Positions 45,721 to 56,806 are shown, numbered from the stretch's first letter. The stretch: 64,000 bases of DNA from Aquanectria penicillioides (GCA_003415625.1 PYIU01000001.1:8124210-8188209); one strand, 5' to 3'. Program-made: numbers and translations. The notes: generated by a model from the letters alone, not told the origin.

Positions 45721-47801
45721 ATGGCAGAACTACAAGCAAACCCTGCGACACACTCCCAAATCGACTCTGAAAAGGGATCTCTCAACGATAAGGAATTGGG
45801 CCGAGATGGGCTGTCCCCGGTTAACAGTATGAATGTGGGTGAGGTGCTTGGTGCCGGTATGTCTCCAGAGATTCTCATCTCGCAAGCAAAGCCTAAATAA
45901 AATATTCGCGCCGACCAGAGTATACCGAAGCGCAATACAAAAAGGTGCTTAAGAAGATTGATCGCTACTTGATCCCAATGATGTTTGTTTTGCCTGTCTG
46001 AAAATACCGGCAAGTTCTAGTACGTGTAACTAACGTGTCAGGTTCTTCTGCTATGGCATTCAACAAACCGACAAGACGTCCATTAGTATCCAAGCGGTAA
46101 GGACTAATCAACTTCACTTGGTACTACAATATGAATAGTGTGCTTACAAGACACAAGTTGTTCGGCATGACTGATGACCTCGGACTGCATGGCCAGCAAT
46201 TCCAATGGTTGACGACGATGTAAGAATTCATCATGCTTGCAGGGTTGTGTCATTGACTAACCTCAAGCCCAGCTTCTACATAACTTACCTTGTGGGCGAG
46301 TTCCCTTCCACATGGTTACTGCAAAAGTACAAAATGGGACGGACGCTCACTTTATACATGATTGGATGGTGTAAGTCGCCCTCTTCACCATAGCCAACGC
46401 CTACTTCGACAAGAAGGCCACTGACAAAACCCCGCACAGCTATCTGTCTTCTTTGCATCAGTGCATGTAATAACTGGTCACAATTGATGGCACTTCGTGC
46501 TTTACAGGGCTTTTTCGAATGCAACATCACGCCTGGTTTTCTCCTTATTACCGGAGCGTGGTACCGAACCAGCGAACACGCCAATCGATCGCTTTTCTGG
46601 CAATCATCCCAGGGGTTTTTCTCAATTGTTTGTAACCTGATTCTGTACGGTATTGCGCGACACGTTACCAAGGTTGGCGGCATCGACCCATGGCGTTGTA
46701 TCTCGCTGTTTCTAGGCGGGCTCACACTCCTTGGCGCTGTTTTCTGCTGGTTTATTCTTAGTACGCCTCAGGAAGTCAAGTGGTTGAGCGAGGAAGAGAA
46801 ACGCATAGCGTGGGTACACACAAACTCATTGAATCGAACCCACGACTTACGAGAACTAGCACTACTCGGGTAATGGAGAACCAGATTGGCGAAGAAAGCA
46901 CTGGAAGGAAGTGGTCTTGGCCTCAGTTCCGTGAGTGCTTCAGAGATCCACAAGTCTATTTTGGCTTCTTCAACACGTTCTTGGCGTGTATTCCCAACGG
47001 GTGGGCAATGAGTCTTTGCTTCTGAATGGTGTCGGACTAACAAGCAAACCTAGTGGAATTACCACATTTAGCTCTCTGATGTACAAAACTTTTGGGTTTG
47101 ACACATGGCAATCGATGCTTTACGGGCTGCCTCGTAATGGTATTTCATGGAACTAGACTGGAATGACTCAAAGACTCTAAGCTAACAGAAGCCAGCCATG
47201 TACGTCGTCGTGTTCATCCTGGTGGCCGTTTTCCTCCGAAAGATCCAAAACCAGCGCATGTGGATCATGATCGTTTCATGCATCTTGCCTTGTGTCGGAA
47301 TGCTGGTCATGTCTCTGATGCCCAATACACCAGAACATAAGTGGCTCAAATGGGGCATGTTTGACATGACAGTTGTCTTTTCCCTAGCCTTGTTCCTTGG
47401 CTGGAGTTTGAGTAAGGGAATCCACTTCGAATCTCTATTTTAACCCCTACTGACAGATATATGTAGTCACATCGAACATTGCTGGTAGAACCAAGAGAAC
47501 AGTGGTTTCGTCACTAACACTGATTGCCTACTGTGGTGGAAACATGGCTGGAGCTCAAGTCTTTCAGACAAAAGATGCGCCACGATACATAACTGGCACC
47601 GTTACATGCGCTGCTTGTTTCGGAGCTGAAGTCATTATTATAATCCTGTGGCGCCTTTGGTACATGTACGAGAACAAGCGACGAGACCGCCTCGCTTCAG
47701 AGGCAGGTTTGTCGAAGGAGGAGCAAGAAAGGCTTGGCCGTGAGCTTGGTCAGCAAGACGCGACAGACTTGGAGAATCCGCATTTCCGATACACCATGTA
47801 G
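45721..47801 (+). CDS. MFS transporter, Dal5/allantoate-permease type
   Basis: Ten exons are proposed: 45721-45856, 45919-45982, 46042-46096, 46158-46219, 46273-46370, 46440-46813, 46885-47000, 47054-47139, 47196-47411 and 47467-47801, giving 513 residues with about twelve membrane segments. Signature wording includes KKIDRYLIPMM, YGIQQTDKTS, YLVGEFPSTWLLQKY, ALRGLQGFFE-like ALRALQGFFE, GITTF, and SNIAGRTKRT in the C-terminal half, all as in the anion:cation symporter family that imports allantoate, nicotinate, ureidosuccinate and similar acids. The sixth/seventh exon junction is the weak point: the most family-like reading (RVMENQ) is one base out of phase, and the in-phase acceptor at 46884 drops about eight residues of a cytosolic loop. 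It is either a short-loop variant or a frameshift. Confidence 0.8.
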
Positions 47802-48658
47802 GGAACCAAAAATTGCAGGTTGTCTGTTGGACCTAATTGCAATATATTCATATTCTATCCATGTATGCTTTAGGTTGTTGTTGATATTTCTCCAATTCAG
47901 CCGTGCTTGTATGATTTAATATCGCAGGTCAGCCTCTCTTAAATACTAATGTACGAACAGAACAGTGTTCCGCCAAATGCTTGATTTCTTGTGGATGATG
48001 TGGAGGAGTGGGACTCTTCTTGAAGAGCCCCGTCATTTAGGGGTACCCGTCGGTGCTGGTCACAAAAGCCATGTACAACTCAGTTTGAGTAGCCAATAGC
48101 TGAAAGGGTTCTGTAATTAGGGTGCACCATCCTCTAAAATGCTCTCTATAAATGTTAAAATATGATCAAATAGAGATAACCTTTTAGATTAAAATGATAT
48201 ACTCAGTTTGAACACTTTATATCTTGAATGCTGAGTAGTTTACTGAGAGGCTTCGCAATAACAGATTTCTTATTAAAATGCTAAGAAATGAGATTGTGTA
48301 TGATTTTGGTGACTAACTTCGAGATCGTGAGAAGTTGGTATGTAGTCAGACCACCCATACACCAACAGGTAGCTGGGTTGGTGAGATTGCTGACAAACTG
48401 ACCTCAATAGATCAGTTAATATGGTAATATCACGTAAAATCCCTAGGAGAAGGTGATTGAGCATACACTTGGAGAAAAAATACGTTTTTGTCACTTTCTG
48501 GGACCTGTTTACTGATTAACTCTTGTTGACCCATTTGGCCCCAGAGATAATGCACAGTGCAGAAAGAAAACTTCAGGTAATACCAGCCTTTGGCCAAATT
48601 ACCAATTAACTAGGCGTTGTGCCTCCCCCTGTGAGATTGTTTCTTACTAACGCATCAG
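47802..48658. other. Intergenic region after the MFS transporter
   Basis: A+T-rich sequence with no supportable gene on either strand. No inverted or tandem repeat of note. Confidence 0.4.
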
Positions 48659-48932
48659 TTGCATCAAGCGCCGGCGGGAACGCAAACGCCTTGCCCAGGG
48701 CGCCTACCGCAAGCAGCAAGCCCATGTGCCAGTGGCTCCCGATGATATTGTTTCTTGTAATCTTAGCTTGAATCCAAGCCACAATAAGCCATCTTCTGAC
48801 CTGCCTATACTACCGGAGTCAAGAACCCAAACACAAGTCGTGGTGCTGTCATCATCATCGGGTACACACGCAAGTATTCGGACTCCTCCAGAAGCTGCAA
48901 TGCTCCCTCAGAGACTTCCTCATACCAGCTAA
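48659..48932 (+). pseudogene. bZIP basic-region fragment without leucine zipper
   Basis: The frame after a plausible acceptor (catcag at 48658) reads CIKRRRERKRLAQGAYRKQQAH. This matches the basic DNA-binding region of fungal AP-1-like bZIP regulators, whose consensus is RRxxNRxAQRxxRxR. The Asn position is Lys and the second conserved Arg is Gly. No heptad of leucines follows; the rest is Ser/Pro-rich and ends after about 90 residues. No first exon with a phase-compatible donor was found. It is probably a decayed or truncated bZIP gene, less likely a short functional repressor. Confidence 0.45.
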
Positions 48933-49102
48933 TTAGAATTGCCAACAGTCTATGTTCACATTCATTAGAAATTCTTCTAGTTCAAAATTCTGGGTAATTA
49001 ACACATACTCCTACTCTTACAGAATGTCTGGATTTTTTCCGTGACCTTGCACATCACACGGATGCTAGTAGTCAGCCAAACCTTTCTTCACCACAAAGAA
49101 AT

Positions 49103-50164
49103 TCAATTAAGCGGCTGTCGAATAACAATCTTCCCAAATCCTCCCTTCCCATCAGCAATCGCCTGAGCTTTTCCCAATGCTTCTTCTCCAGTTCCTTCAA
49201 ACACCGTGACCTTTGGTAGATAGAACCCCCTATCTGGTCCATAGTTCTCTACCGCCCAAGCTAGAGCTTTCCATGCCCTCCAATGATCGTCTGGTCTTGC
49301 AGCAGTCGTAAACTTGATTGGTAATCCAAATGGCTTGAGATGAAAGGGTAGGTGAGAAACTGCCAAAGGCATCTTGAATCTGGAATGGAATTGATGTACC
49401 ACAGAAGCAAGAAGAGTATCATTGGTGGCGCATTGCCGAACTAACTGCGCAGAGGTTGGCTTCTGTTGGCTTCCAACAGCGTCGAGGGCATAAACAAGTG
49501 GCCCCTTTTTTGCCTTATCAATCACAGCCCGAATATCTTCCACTACCGTGCTTGAGGAATAGTCGAAGCAATGTGTGGCGCCAAGCTTGTAGAGCAACTC
49601 GTGCCGTCCTGGCGAAGCTGTGGCGATGATAACCTCAATGTTACAAGCATGAGCATACTGGATGGAACACAAGCCAACACTTGTGGAAGCACCCCAAATG
49701 AGAAGTGGCCCACAAGATAGCTTTTGAGCATCCATTGGCAAAGGAAACTTGAAGAGATTGAATAGTGCGTCGGCTGCTGTCATGCAGACAACGGTCAGAG
49801 CAGCTGCATCTTCCTTTGGGAGATGATTGGGAATCTTGTAGCACATATTATCAGGACAACATAGATATGCCTGGTATGTTCCATATTTTGCTGGTCGAGG
49901 AATGACGACGGGGGTATAACCAGCAATCACATCATCCTCGCTGAACTTTTTTGAACGGCTCCTGATGACGTGACCACAGAAGTCATCACCTATGATAGTA
50001 TCCCTTATGCCTAGGAATTTTGGATGCCGGAGATCTGCAGGGTTCATGCCAGTATAAGTAACCTTCACTAGAATTTCATTTTCAGAAGGCTCGGGTATCG
50101 GCAGATTTTGGACCGAATACCTATTTCTCTTGTCAACGAAGATGGCCTTGTTTCCCTCGTTCAT
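49103..50164 (-). CDS. Zinc-independent medium-chain dehydrogenase (trans-enoyl-reductase-like)
   Basis: A single exon encodes 353 residues from ATG 50164 (the frame continues upstream, but the extra 42 residues are a hydrophobic leader foreign to the family). It has a GroES-like N-terminal domain (NEILVKVTYTGMNPADLRH, GDDFCGHV) and a Rossmann domain with LLIWGASTSVG for NADPH. The catalytic zinc ligands of alcohol dehydrogenases are absent, as in quinone/enoyl reductases. Fungal relatives include stand-alone trans-enoyl reductases that work with polyketide synthases (LovC type) and CipB-like stress-induced proteins. No PKS is in the window, so a general reductase role is the safer reading. 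The neighbouring genes on the right are largely decayed. Confidence 0.85.
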   Translation of the reverse strand: MNEGNKAIFVDKRNRYSVQNLPIPEPSENEILVKVTYTGMNPADLRHPKFLGIRDTIIGDDFCGHVIRSRSKKFSEDDVIAGYTPVVIPRPAKYGTYQAYLCCPDNMCYKIPNHLPKEDAAALTVVCMTAADALFNLFKFPLPMDAQKLSCGPLLIWGASTSVGLCSIQYAHACNIEVIIATASPGRHELLYKLGATHCFDYSSSTVVEDIRAVIDKAKKGPLVYALDAVGSQQKPTSAQLVRQCATNDTLLASVVHQFHSRFKMPLAVSHLPFHLKPFGLPIKFTTAARPDDHWRAWKALAWAVENYGPDRGFYLPKVTVFEGTGEEALGKAQAIADGKGGFGKIVIRQPLN

Positions 50165-50939
50165 TACGAAAGATGTTAGGAACCGGAATTGAATAGAATG
50201 TAGTTGGTAGAAACTATGTGCTGGATTGGAGAACAGGAGAAAATGATAGATCCAGAGCAAACTCGAATTGGCGAAGAGGGTCCAAATCAAAAACCTACAA
50301 TTACACGACCACCAGCACGGAGGGGCTTATAAATACTAGAACGCACCACCTATTGTAAGCGGAGGCAATGAGTGGCCCATCAAACTTATGATCGCGCTCA
50401 TGCTGAGCTGCCCGACCTGCCGCTGACTCAGCGGTTCGGGTCTCAGGGAATTGGCGAGAACTCTGTGCCCAGCGGCTTCCCTGAGGGATACACACAAGGA
50501 CAAGTATATAACTAGTGATGCATTTCACATATATCTAGCTTTATCTAATTCTATCGTGTGGAAATTGTTCACAAAGCTAAACCAAGCCTCAGCTTTGAAA
50601 TCATCCTCGCACCATGTTTGGAATTTTGGATCTCCGGGGTGGAAGAGCCGATTCATCAGATGATATATTTAGGCAGAAGATATTAATCTTAGAAAGAAGT
50701 GGTCGTCGGTGTCCTGTATAGTACACAACCTCTAGCACATTCCTAGCAATGGGCTAGGTTCATCCTGTGTGTCTTTTAGGATGACTGGCAATCACCGCGT
50801 TTTCTGCGGTCCGTGACCTGGTTTTCGACTGATGAACCAATATCTCGAACGGAAGAATAAACCCGCGGTGCAATTTCTTCTTCTATTCGTATAGCAAAAG
50901 GTATGTTGTAGCAAGAGATTGATGTTCCGATAGAATGAT
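50165..50939. promoter_or_regulatory. Promoter of the MDR reductase with an AP-1-type palindrome
   Basis: CGCTGACTCAGCG (50421-50433) is a perfect 13-bp palindrome around TGACTCA, the Gcn4/AP-1-type core, about 260 bp upstream of the start codon. A tataaata (50327-50334) is also present. No gene is seen in the remainder. Confidence 0.5.
50421..50433. promoter_or_regulatory. TGACTCA palindromic site
   Basis: This 13-bp symmetric site matches the bZIP (Gcn4/CpcA or AP-1-like) consensus. Its location upstream of the reductase fits a role in amino-acid starvation or oxidative-stress control, which is inference. Confidence 0.5.
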
Positions 50940-51537
50940 CTAGCCGCAAACTCCCAAGGGCTCTTAGACCACATAGGCGAGTTTTACCGGAGAAGTTTCA
51001 ATAGTTTCCCAAGTAATCTTATCAGCAGCTCCGGCGTAGTAACAAAAGATGTTGTACGACTCATCTAGATCCCCAGCTAAGGCCGAACCAAAAGTCTTCA
51101 TCATACTCATCAGCGATGTCTCGCCAAATACGAGGGGAAGAACTATGATACCTTGCCATTTCCGGAGCATCAATAGAAGCAAGAAGCTTGCGGTCTCGAT
51201 CGATAAACTCTGCTAGCTTATACAAAAAGTCCCCGCGCTCCACAGCCGATAACAGGCTCCAGGGGCCGTGGAAAGCACGACGCGCGGCGGCAACGGCCTT
51301 GTCGACATCGGCTGCTGAGGCTCCCTGAAGCTGCACAATCTCTACTTCGGTGCTATTTCATTGTTAGGATCCTTGATTTCCTGAGCAAGGAGGGCCAGTA
51401 ACAAACTGACGCTTACGTTGGATTAATAACTTGCAACTTTTCGCCAGCGCCTTGGACAACGGCGTTGTCAATGGAGAGCCCTGTAGGTTGATTGTACTTT
51501 ATCCCATTCGGAGGGGGAGTGGCACGGTATCAGACAT
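50940..51537 (-). pseudogene. Aldehyde dehydrogenase, N-terminal fragment only
   Basis: Reading the minus strand from ATG 51537, the N-terminal ~140 residues of a class 1/2 aldehyde dehydrogenase are recognisable: an opening MSDTVPL, IDNAVVQGAGEKLQVINP, an intron, EVEIVQLQGASAADVDKAV, AAARRAFHGPWSLL, then KTFGSALAGDLDES and YYAGAADK. There is a one-base shift near the start, an uncertain junction in the middle (about 51110-51160), a TAA where REPLGVC should continue, and TAG in place of Gln shortly after. The nucleotide-binding and catalytic halves are gone. Both stops are one C-to-T (or G-to-A) change from the expected codon. Confidence 0.72.
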
Positions 51538-52202
51538 TATATCGAGATCAAAAGAGACAATGGTGACAAATAAAAGTATAGGAAGAAACATTGAGTTCAT
51601 AGATACCTATTATTGCATATGGCCACGGTAGTGACATCAGTTCTTATACAATTGCATAAGCGTCCTCGCCCATCCAGTTCACCTTGGTAACACCCAAAGG
51701 TACAATAATTCAACCGATATTTAGGTGACGAGAGACGAGGAGAAGGCGAGACATGGGCGGGCGGGCGGTGGAGACGGAGGTAGACGGGAGTGTAAATCTC
51801 CACAGTCGCGATAATTTGCCGAAATTGCAAGACAAAGTCAGCCACACACGTTGTTGACAAAAGCCATCAAGGGCATCGATTCGATGGAGCCCAGACTAAT
51901 TGAGAAGTACCGTGAGCTTGATCACAGGGTCGGACGATCAGTGGGAAGTCGCGTCTCTGCACCCAATCTAGACATGTAAGATGCTAAATTTTCCATTTCT
52001 GGCGACGAATGGATAGTATTATGGTCGCATTTGGATCTAAACGGGGCCTGTGTTGCCTTGTGCTCGCAGAGCCTTGCAAACGCCAAATAAAACATTGGGA
52101 ATTTTTAACAACCTCATGAATACTCATCCATGTTAAAAAGAAAAGCTTACGCATCACTACCACATCGCATAATTCACTTTCAATTTGTTCACCATACTCG
52201 AT
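51538..52202. other. Divergent gap between ALDH relic and amine oxidase
   Basis: It includes a G+C-rich ggcgggcgggcgg tract near 51756. Short frames here are not supportable. It is probably the former shared promoter of the aldehyde dehydrogenase and amine oxidase genes. Confidence 0.4.
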
Positions 52203-53792
52203 ATGCCCCGAAGCAAGGAAGGCTTTCAGTGGACACCGTCCGGCAAGACGTATGGTCTTGAGACAGAAGCTGCAGTTCCCAGCACACCCAAGTTCCAACT
52301 CAGGCATACATATGATGTCATTTTCATTGGTGCCGGCTTTACAGGCCTGATCGCTGCTCGAGATCTCAGTCTGATTTCGGGCGCTAATGTCCTGTTGCTC
52401 GAAGCCAGAGATCGAATCAGAGGCCGAACTTGGAGTATCTCTACTATGCAAGAGCATCTCGAAGTTGATGGCACTTGGCTTCACTGGTATGATCTTACTT
52501 TCAATCTCTCTACCTTCTCACCGGGTCTTAACCTAACCATCCTCAGGAATCAACAGCACGTCTTCGCTGAATTGCATCGGTACAATCTGCACACAAACCT
52601 CAAGACGTCCAACGGAGAATTTGCCGCCAAGAAAATACTCTGCAAGTCTTCTACCGGTGGTTCGATTATCCTATTCGAGCAAGAGCTCAATACCCGTGTT
52701 GAGCCAATTGCTCAGGCCTTCTTCACCATCGGTGGCTTAACAAGTCGCGATTTAATGCCATATCCTCACGAACCCTTCCGTCAGCCACACCCATGGACAA
52801 AATATGATCAACTAGATATTAAGGACCGCCTATCCCAAATCGAAGGGCCTGACGAGGACAAGGCAATTTTTGAGACGTTGATGGGCACTATTGGAAGTGG
52901 CAAAGGAACGGAAATTGGTTCATTTAGCCATTGCGTTGGTTCGTCCTAGGTGGACACACCGTCTCCAGCATGTTTGAGACTATCGAATCCTACAAACTCG
53001 GGCCGGGGGGTCAAACTCTATTCGCTAGAAGTATCCTCAATGAATACCAAGGCCACCTGAAGTTTGAAACTGTCATCAATCAGATCGAGCAGACATCTCG
53101 AGTAGCCACTATCGTCACAAATGACGACACTACATATAAAGCCAAACATATTATTTGTACTATTCCGCTGTATGTCAGATCCATTCTCAGTACCAGACGT
53201 TCTCGGCTAACCTTTTCGCAGCAATTGTCTCGAAGACATCAAGTTTTCTCTGCCTCTAGGCCCATTACGCCAAGAGGTGATCAAGCTAGGCCATAGGAAT
53301 AAGGCCTCAAAAGCACACTTCAAGCTACGACAAGTCGAAAAGGCCTGGCTGGCAATGGCTGATCCATATGGCACGTCACCATTTTGCCTTACCTTCTCCG
53401 ACCATACTGGGACCGGGGATAATGCGAAGAGAGGGACTTATTGTGTTGCATTCGTCTATAACGGGCGCGTCATTGATCGAGAGTCTGACGAGGAAATAAT
53501 GTCAAGCTTCAAGAAACATCTTCGACCGGATGCGGAGGTAGACGGTTATGTGACACATGATTGGGTCTATGATATGCATGCCAAATGCACCTGGAGCTCT
53601 TGGGGCCCTGACGAGATGAAAAAGTACTTGAAGGAGTTACAGAAAAGTCATGGGAGAGTGGTGATGGCAAATGCGGATTGGGCAGAGGGGCGGAGAGGCT
53701 TCATTGATGGAGCAATCGAGCGCGGTGGTTTAGCGGCACGAACTATTCACCAGAAGCTCCTTGAAAGTGGAGATATCACTGCTCGCTTGTAG
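52203..53792 (+). pseudogene. Flavin monoamine oxidase with one frameshift
   Basis: Exons 52203-52486, 52547 to about 52930, then after a one-base change of frame to 53169, and 53222-53792. The protein would be about 490 residues. It has DVIFIGAGFTGLIAARDL (FAD), LLLEARDRIRGRTWS, the GTWLHWNQQHVFAELHRY restored by splicing, LRWFVLGGHT and near the end GRRGFIDGAIERGG, the second flavin-contact region of MAO-N-type amine oxidases. Only one lesion was found: near 52930 the frame runs into TAG, while the family continues in the next frame with no intron possible. It is either a young pseudogene or a sequencing error in a working gene. Its product would oxidise a primary amine to an aldehyde, fitting the ALDH beside it. 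Confidence 0.8.
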
Positions 53793-54078
53793 GCAGGTTC
53801 AGAGTATGCACATGAGTATGTGTAGTTTTAACTTGAAGAGGAGATGAAAAAATGCAAACTTCTCAAATCAAATTTTCGTAGCAAACCGTCATTTTAAACA
53901 GCTTCTAGAATGCAGTCTTGCTATCATAGAGTGTATGAACATACTTCTTCAAGTCTTCAATCCCGTTAAGTGATTATAAACAAGTCAAGTAATTGGGGGT
54001 GATAGAGGTGGAAGATTGGTATCTGTGTTCACTTCTGGTCATCCAACATTGCTTGTGCCGTAAATTAGTGAAGTTCTG
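53793..54078. other. Convergent gap
   Basis: It is the 3' flank of the amine oxidase and the permease pseudogene; nothing else seen. Confidence 0.4.
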
Positions 54079-55562
54079 CTACATACATAGGGTATTAACA
54101 GCACATTTACATTGCAAATACTTGGATCGCCCTAACCCTAAGTACCACACCACAGATAACCCAGCAAATGCCACGAAAACTACGCTTTCGTAATTCATTG
54201 AAATTGCTGTAACTAGAAAGGCTGTTAGGATACTGAAAAGAACCACCTGGAACAAGATCCAAGCAATAGTGACGCAGTTGACGATGGTGTCAAAGACAGG
54301 GCCGCAAGTAAAGCCGGCTCCATTGACCTCCTTCCGGCCGTGAAGAAGGCTGATTATGACTGGGATGAGATAACTGACTTCTAACGCCATTACGCCAACG
54401 GAAACAAATGCCGTGAATGTGGAGCTACTGTCGAGGTTAATTAGCCCAAGAGCCATCAGCACACCAGGATAACGGCGTTAACTGGAACCGCAAGCTTTTC
54501 GTCCACGCGAGACCACAGATGAGCTCCAGGGATGGCGTTGTCTCGAGCAACGCCAAGGTGCATCGAGATGCAGCAACAGTGATGCTGAGACTGCAACACA
54601 CAGTGAGGACCAAGACCAATATCAAAAGTCCAAGACCACCAACATCACTTCCCATGACTGAGCGGAAAATGATGGGCAAGGCCCGGCCATACGGCGAAGC
54701 AATGATATCCTCCAGGAGTCCCATGGCGAAGCAGATAGGCAGAATAAAGAAAAGACTTGCTACACCTTGTACCGGTACAGAAAGGCCTATGGCTCGGGGG
54801 GCCTTGACGGCTGGGTCTATACACTCTTCCGCAATTACAGATATCATACCGACTGCGGAAAAGACGTAGGCGAATGGCAAGAGGCCAATGAAAAAAGTGA
54901 AGTTCCCCCAGCCGGAGAATGTCTCTTCGTAGTGGCCCAAAGCATACGCGGCACTATATCTGCCTGTCTTCGCTGTGACTGAGAGTGCAATCAAGGTGAT
55001 GAGAATGGCCAACCCAATCCACCCCGCACAAATCGTATCGATGGTGGAAAGCCAGCGATTGGCGAATACGCAAACGAACAGTGTGAATATCGAAATGCCG
55101 TAGAGTATAAACAAAGTTGCCATGATGTTGCAACCCATTCCGGGTTCGGCATTGTTATGGTTCCCGCAAGAAGCGAAGCGAAGCCAACGTTAACAGAGAG
55201 CGTGATTGTCCTATTCGCCATAAACCATGTCCGCGCTGTAACAAATGAAAGAGTAGTCTTGCCCCTAGACGAAAGTTGAAATGACCAGTAGTAGGGGCCA
55301 GCCGAGGTTGGTACGCGAGGCCAATTGAGCCACTGATAGAACCACGCACTCGCTCAAGAGAACGACAACGACCCAACCGACGAAGAGGGCCAGAGGACCG
55401 CCACCATAAATGGCACTAAAAAATGGCGCGCCTATGCCAAATGTAACTACTGCGATGGTTAGAGACTAGAAGAGCAAGGTACGTGTCGACCGGTTTCGCT
55501 GCAAGGTAGAGGCCATGTAGCCCAGTCGTGCGAACGTTTCGACATCGCCTGCGACCAGACTT
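54079..55562 (-). pseudogene. Choline/GABA-type APC permease pseudogene
   Basis: The minus strand reads, in pieces, as a permease of the Hnm1 (choline) type of about 500 residues. It opens with GDVETFARLGYMASTLQRNRSTRTLLF, which runs into TAG where Gln is expected, and continues TFGIGAPFFSAIYGGGPLA, NPEWGC-like, and a long good stretch at 55138-54530 covering about six membrane segments with MISVIAEECIDPAVKAPRAI. Two more frame changes fall near 54510-54460 (DEKLAVPVNAVILV, then LMALGLINL). With at least one stop and three frameshifts it is not functional. It faces the amine oxidase, so the pair would once have handled uptake and oxidation of an amine. Confidence 0.8.
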
Positions 55563-55942
55563 CAGATCGTGTCACTCTGAGAAGCCCTTTTAGGAGTTAC
55601 ACTAGGTATCGCTTCCATTTGTGATTTGAATAATTCGGAGTTATCATGAATCATATTTATTCTTCAGCAAGAACGAGATGCTTGGTGATGATGCTCAGGG
55701 AAACCGACGGCCGGCCGGAATTAAGGCAGTTTATCATGGCAACGCACTATACCGCGCTGTGTACGAGAGTTGGCTCTAAGGGAAGTGAGATAAACACACA
55801 TTTAGAGTCTGAATGGCTCACAGTTAAGACAGAAAACCGTCGGTTGATGCGCGCATTGGCTGCCTCTATTGCTTTGGTTTTTGCGGAGGGCTGGAAAGGC
55901 CCCAAAAATGCAAGCAACAACGGTCTAGCTCGCACAAGGTAA
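55563..55942. other. Gap between permease and regulator relics
   Basis: The plus-strand frame at 55646-55942 runs into the regulator relic but shows no family resemblance by itself; it may be the degenerate upstream part of that gene. Confidence 0.3.
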
Positions 55943-56806
55943 TTGGGCATGAAAAAGGGTTCCACCAGCGCGGAACTATTACTACTAACAGCGCAAACCG
56001 CTGCGAGATTCAAGTATCTCATCACTGCTTTTGTCAACGTTCACGTATTTGCAGCTATCACCTACCTAAAAGAAGACAATGCACGTCATCTACCGAAAAA
56101 CATCCTGTCATCTTTAGGCCATCCGCTGAGTGGGACCATGGATGAAGTTGATCCGCTGTTAGGCTGTGCCACCTCGTTATTCCCTATGATCGACGGAGTA
56201 GTATCTCTCGTCCATAATGTGTACAAAACCAAGAGTAACAGTCTGACGGTTGTTAGCCGGGCTACAGCAATGGCTATCGCTGAAGATAAACATGCTTGAA
56301 TCTTTTGGAGAAACCCAATTTAGTTGGCAGCATTCCATATAGACAGCTAACGCACTGCGATATGCGAAACGATGACATTTTCATGCATCTTCACCAAGCG
56401 GTACCTGAAATCCCTTTCAAGACTTCAAAGTCTTGCCAAAAAGGTGCTGTTGAAACTAGCCAGCATACCATCAACAAGTCGCATGACCAATCTTCACATT
56501 TTTCCTTTATTGGCTGCAAGCTGTGAATTAACCGAGGAAGAAGACCGGGAGTGGGAAAAACAGGGCTGGGAGGCAATGATATCGCGACTAAGAGTTGGGA
56601 ACGTGGATACGTGTTGGGAAATTGTCCAGGCCACTTGGGTACGGCGGAATGGATATGCTTCAGAGAGGTGTTCACCACTCGCATATGCTGACTCTGAGTT
56701 GAAAACGGAATTTACTATTCGTGGTGAATTACATTGGCTGAACGTTATGAAAGATCAGCAATGGCGAGGTACGTTCAAGATGAAGCCTCGAGGGTTTGTC
56801 CGTTGA
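55943..56806 (+). pseudogene. C-terminal half of a fungal transcription factor
   Basis: Fragments in three frames match the C-terminal half of a Zn2Cys6-type regulator. About 56045-56299 reads AITYLKEDNARHLPKNI, LLGCATSLFPMIDGVVSLVH; a middle piece lies at 56296-56440; and 56430-56806 reads IFPLLAASCELTEEEDREW, RLRVGNVDTCWEIVQATWVRR, GELHWLNVMKDQQW, the family's usual ending. Frame changes near 56296, 56430 and possibly 56570 and the absence of a zinc cluster upstream show it is a relic. It is likely the former regulator of the amine oxidase/permease pair. Confidence 0.7.

Noticed and set aside
28221..47801. Penicillin biosynthesis cluster
   Set aside because: Only an acyltransferase-like gene is present; ACV synthetase and isopenicillin N synthase are absent, and the acyltransferase lacks the peroxisomal tail and introns of penDE.
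49103..50164. Stand-alone enoyl reductase of a polyketide cluster
   Set aside because: No polyketide synthase or other backbone enzyme is present nearby; only family resemblance supports it.
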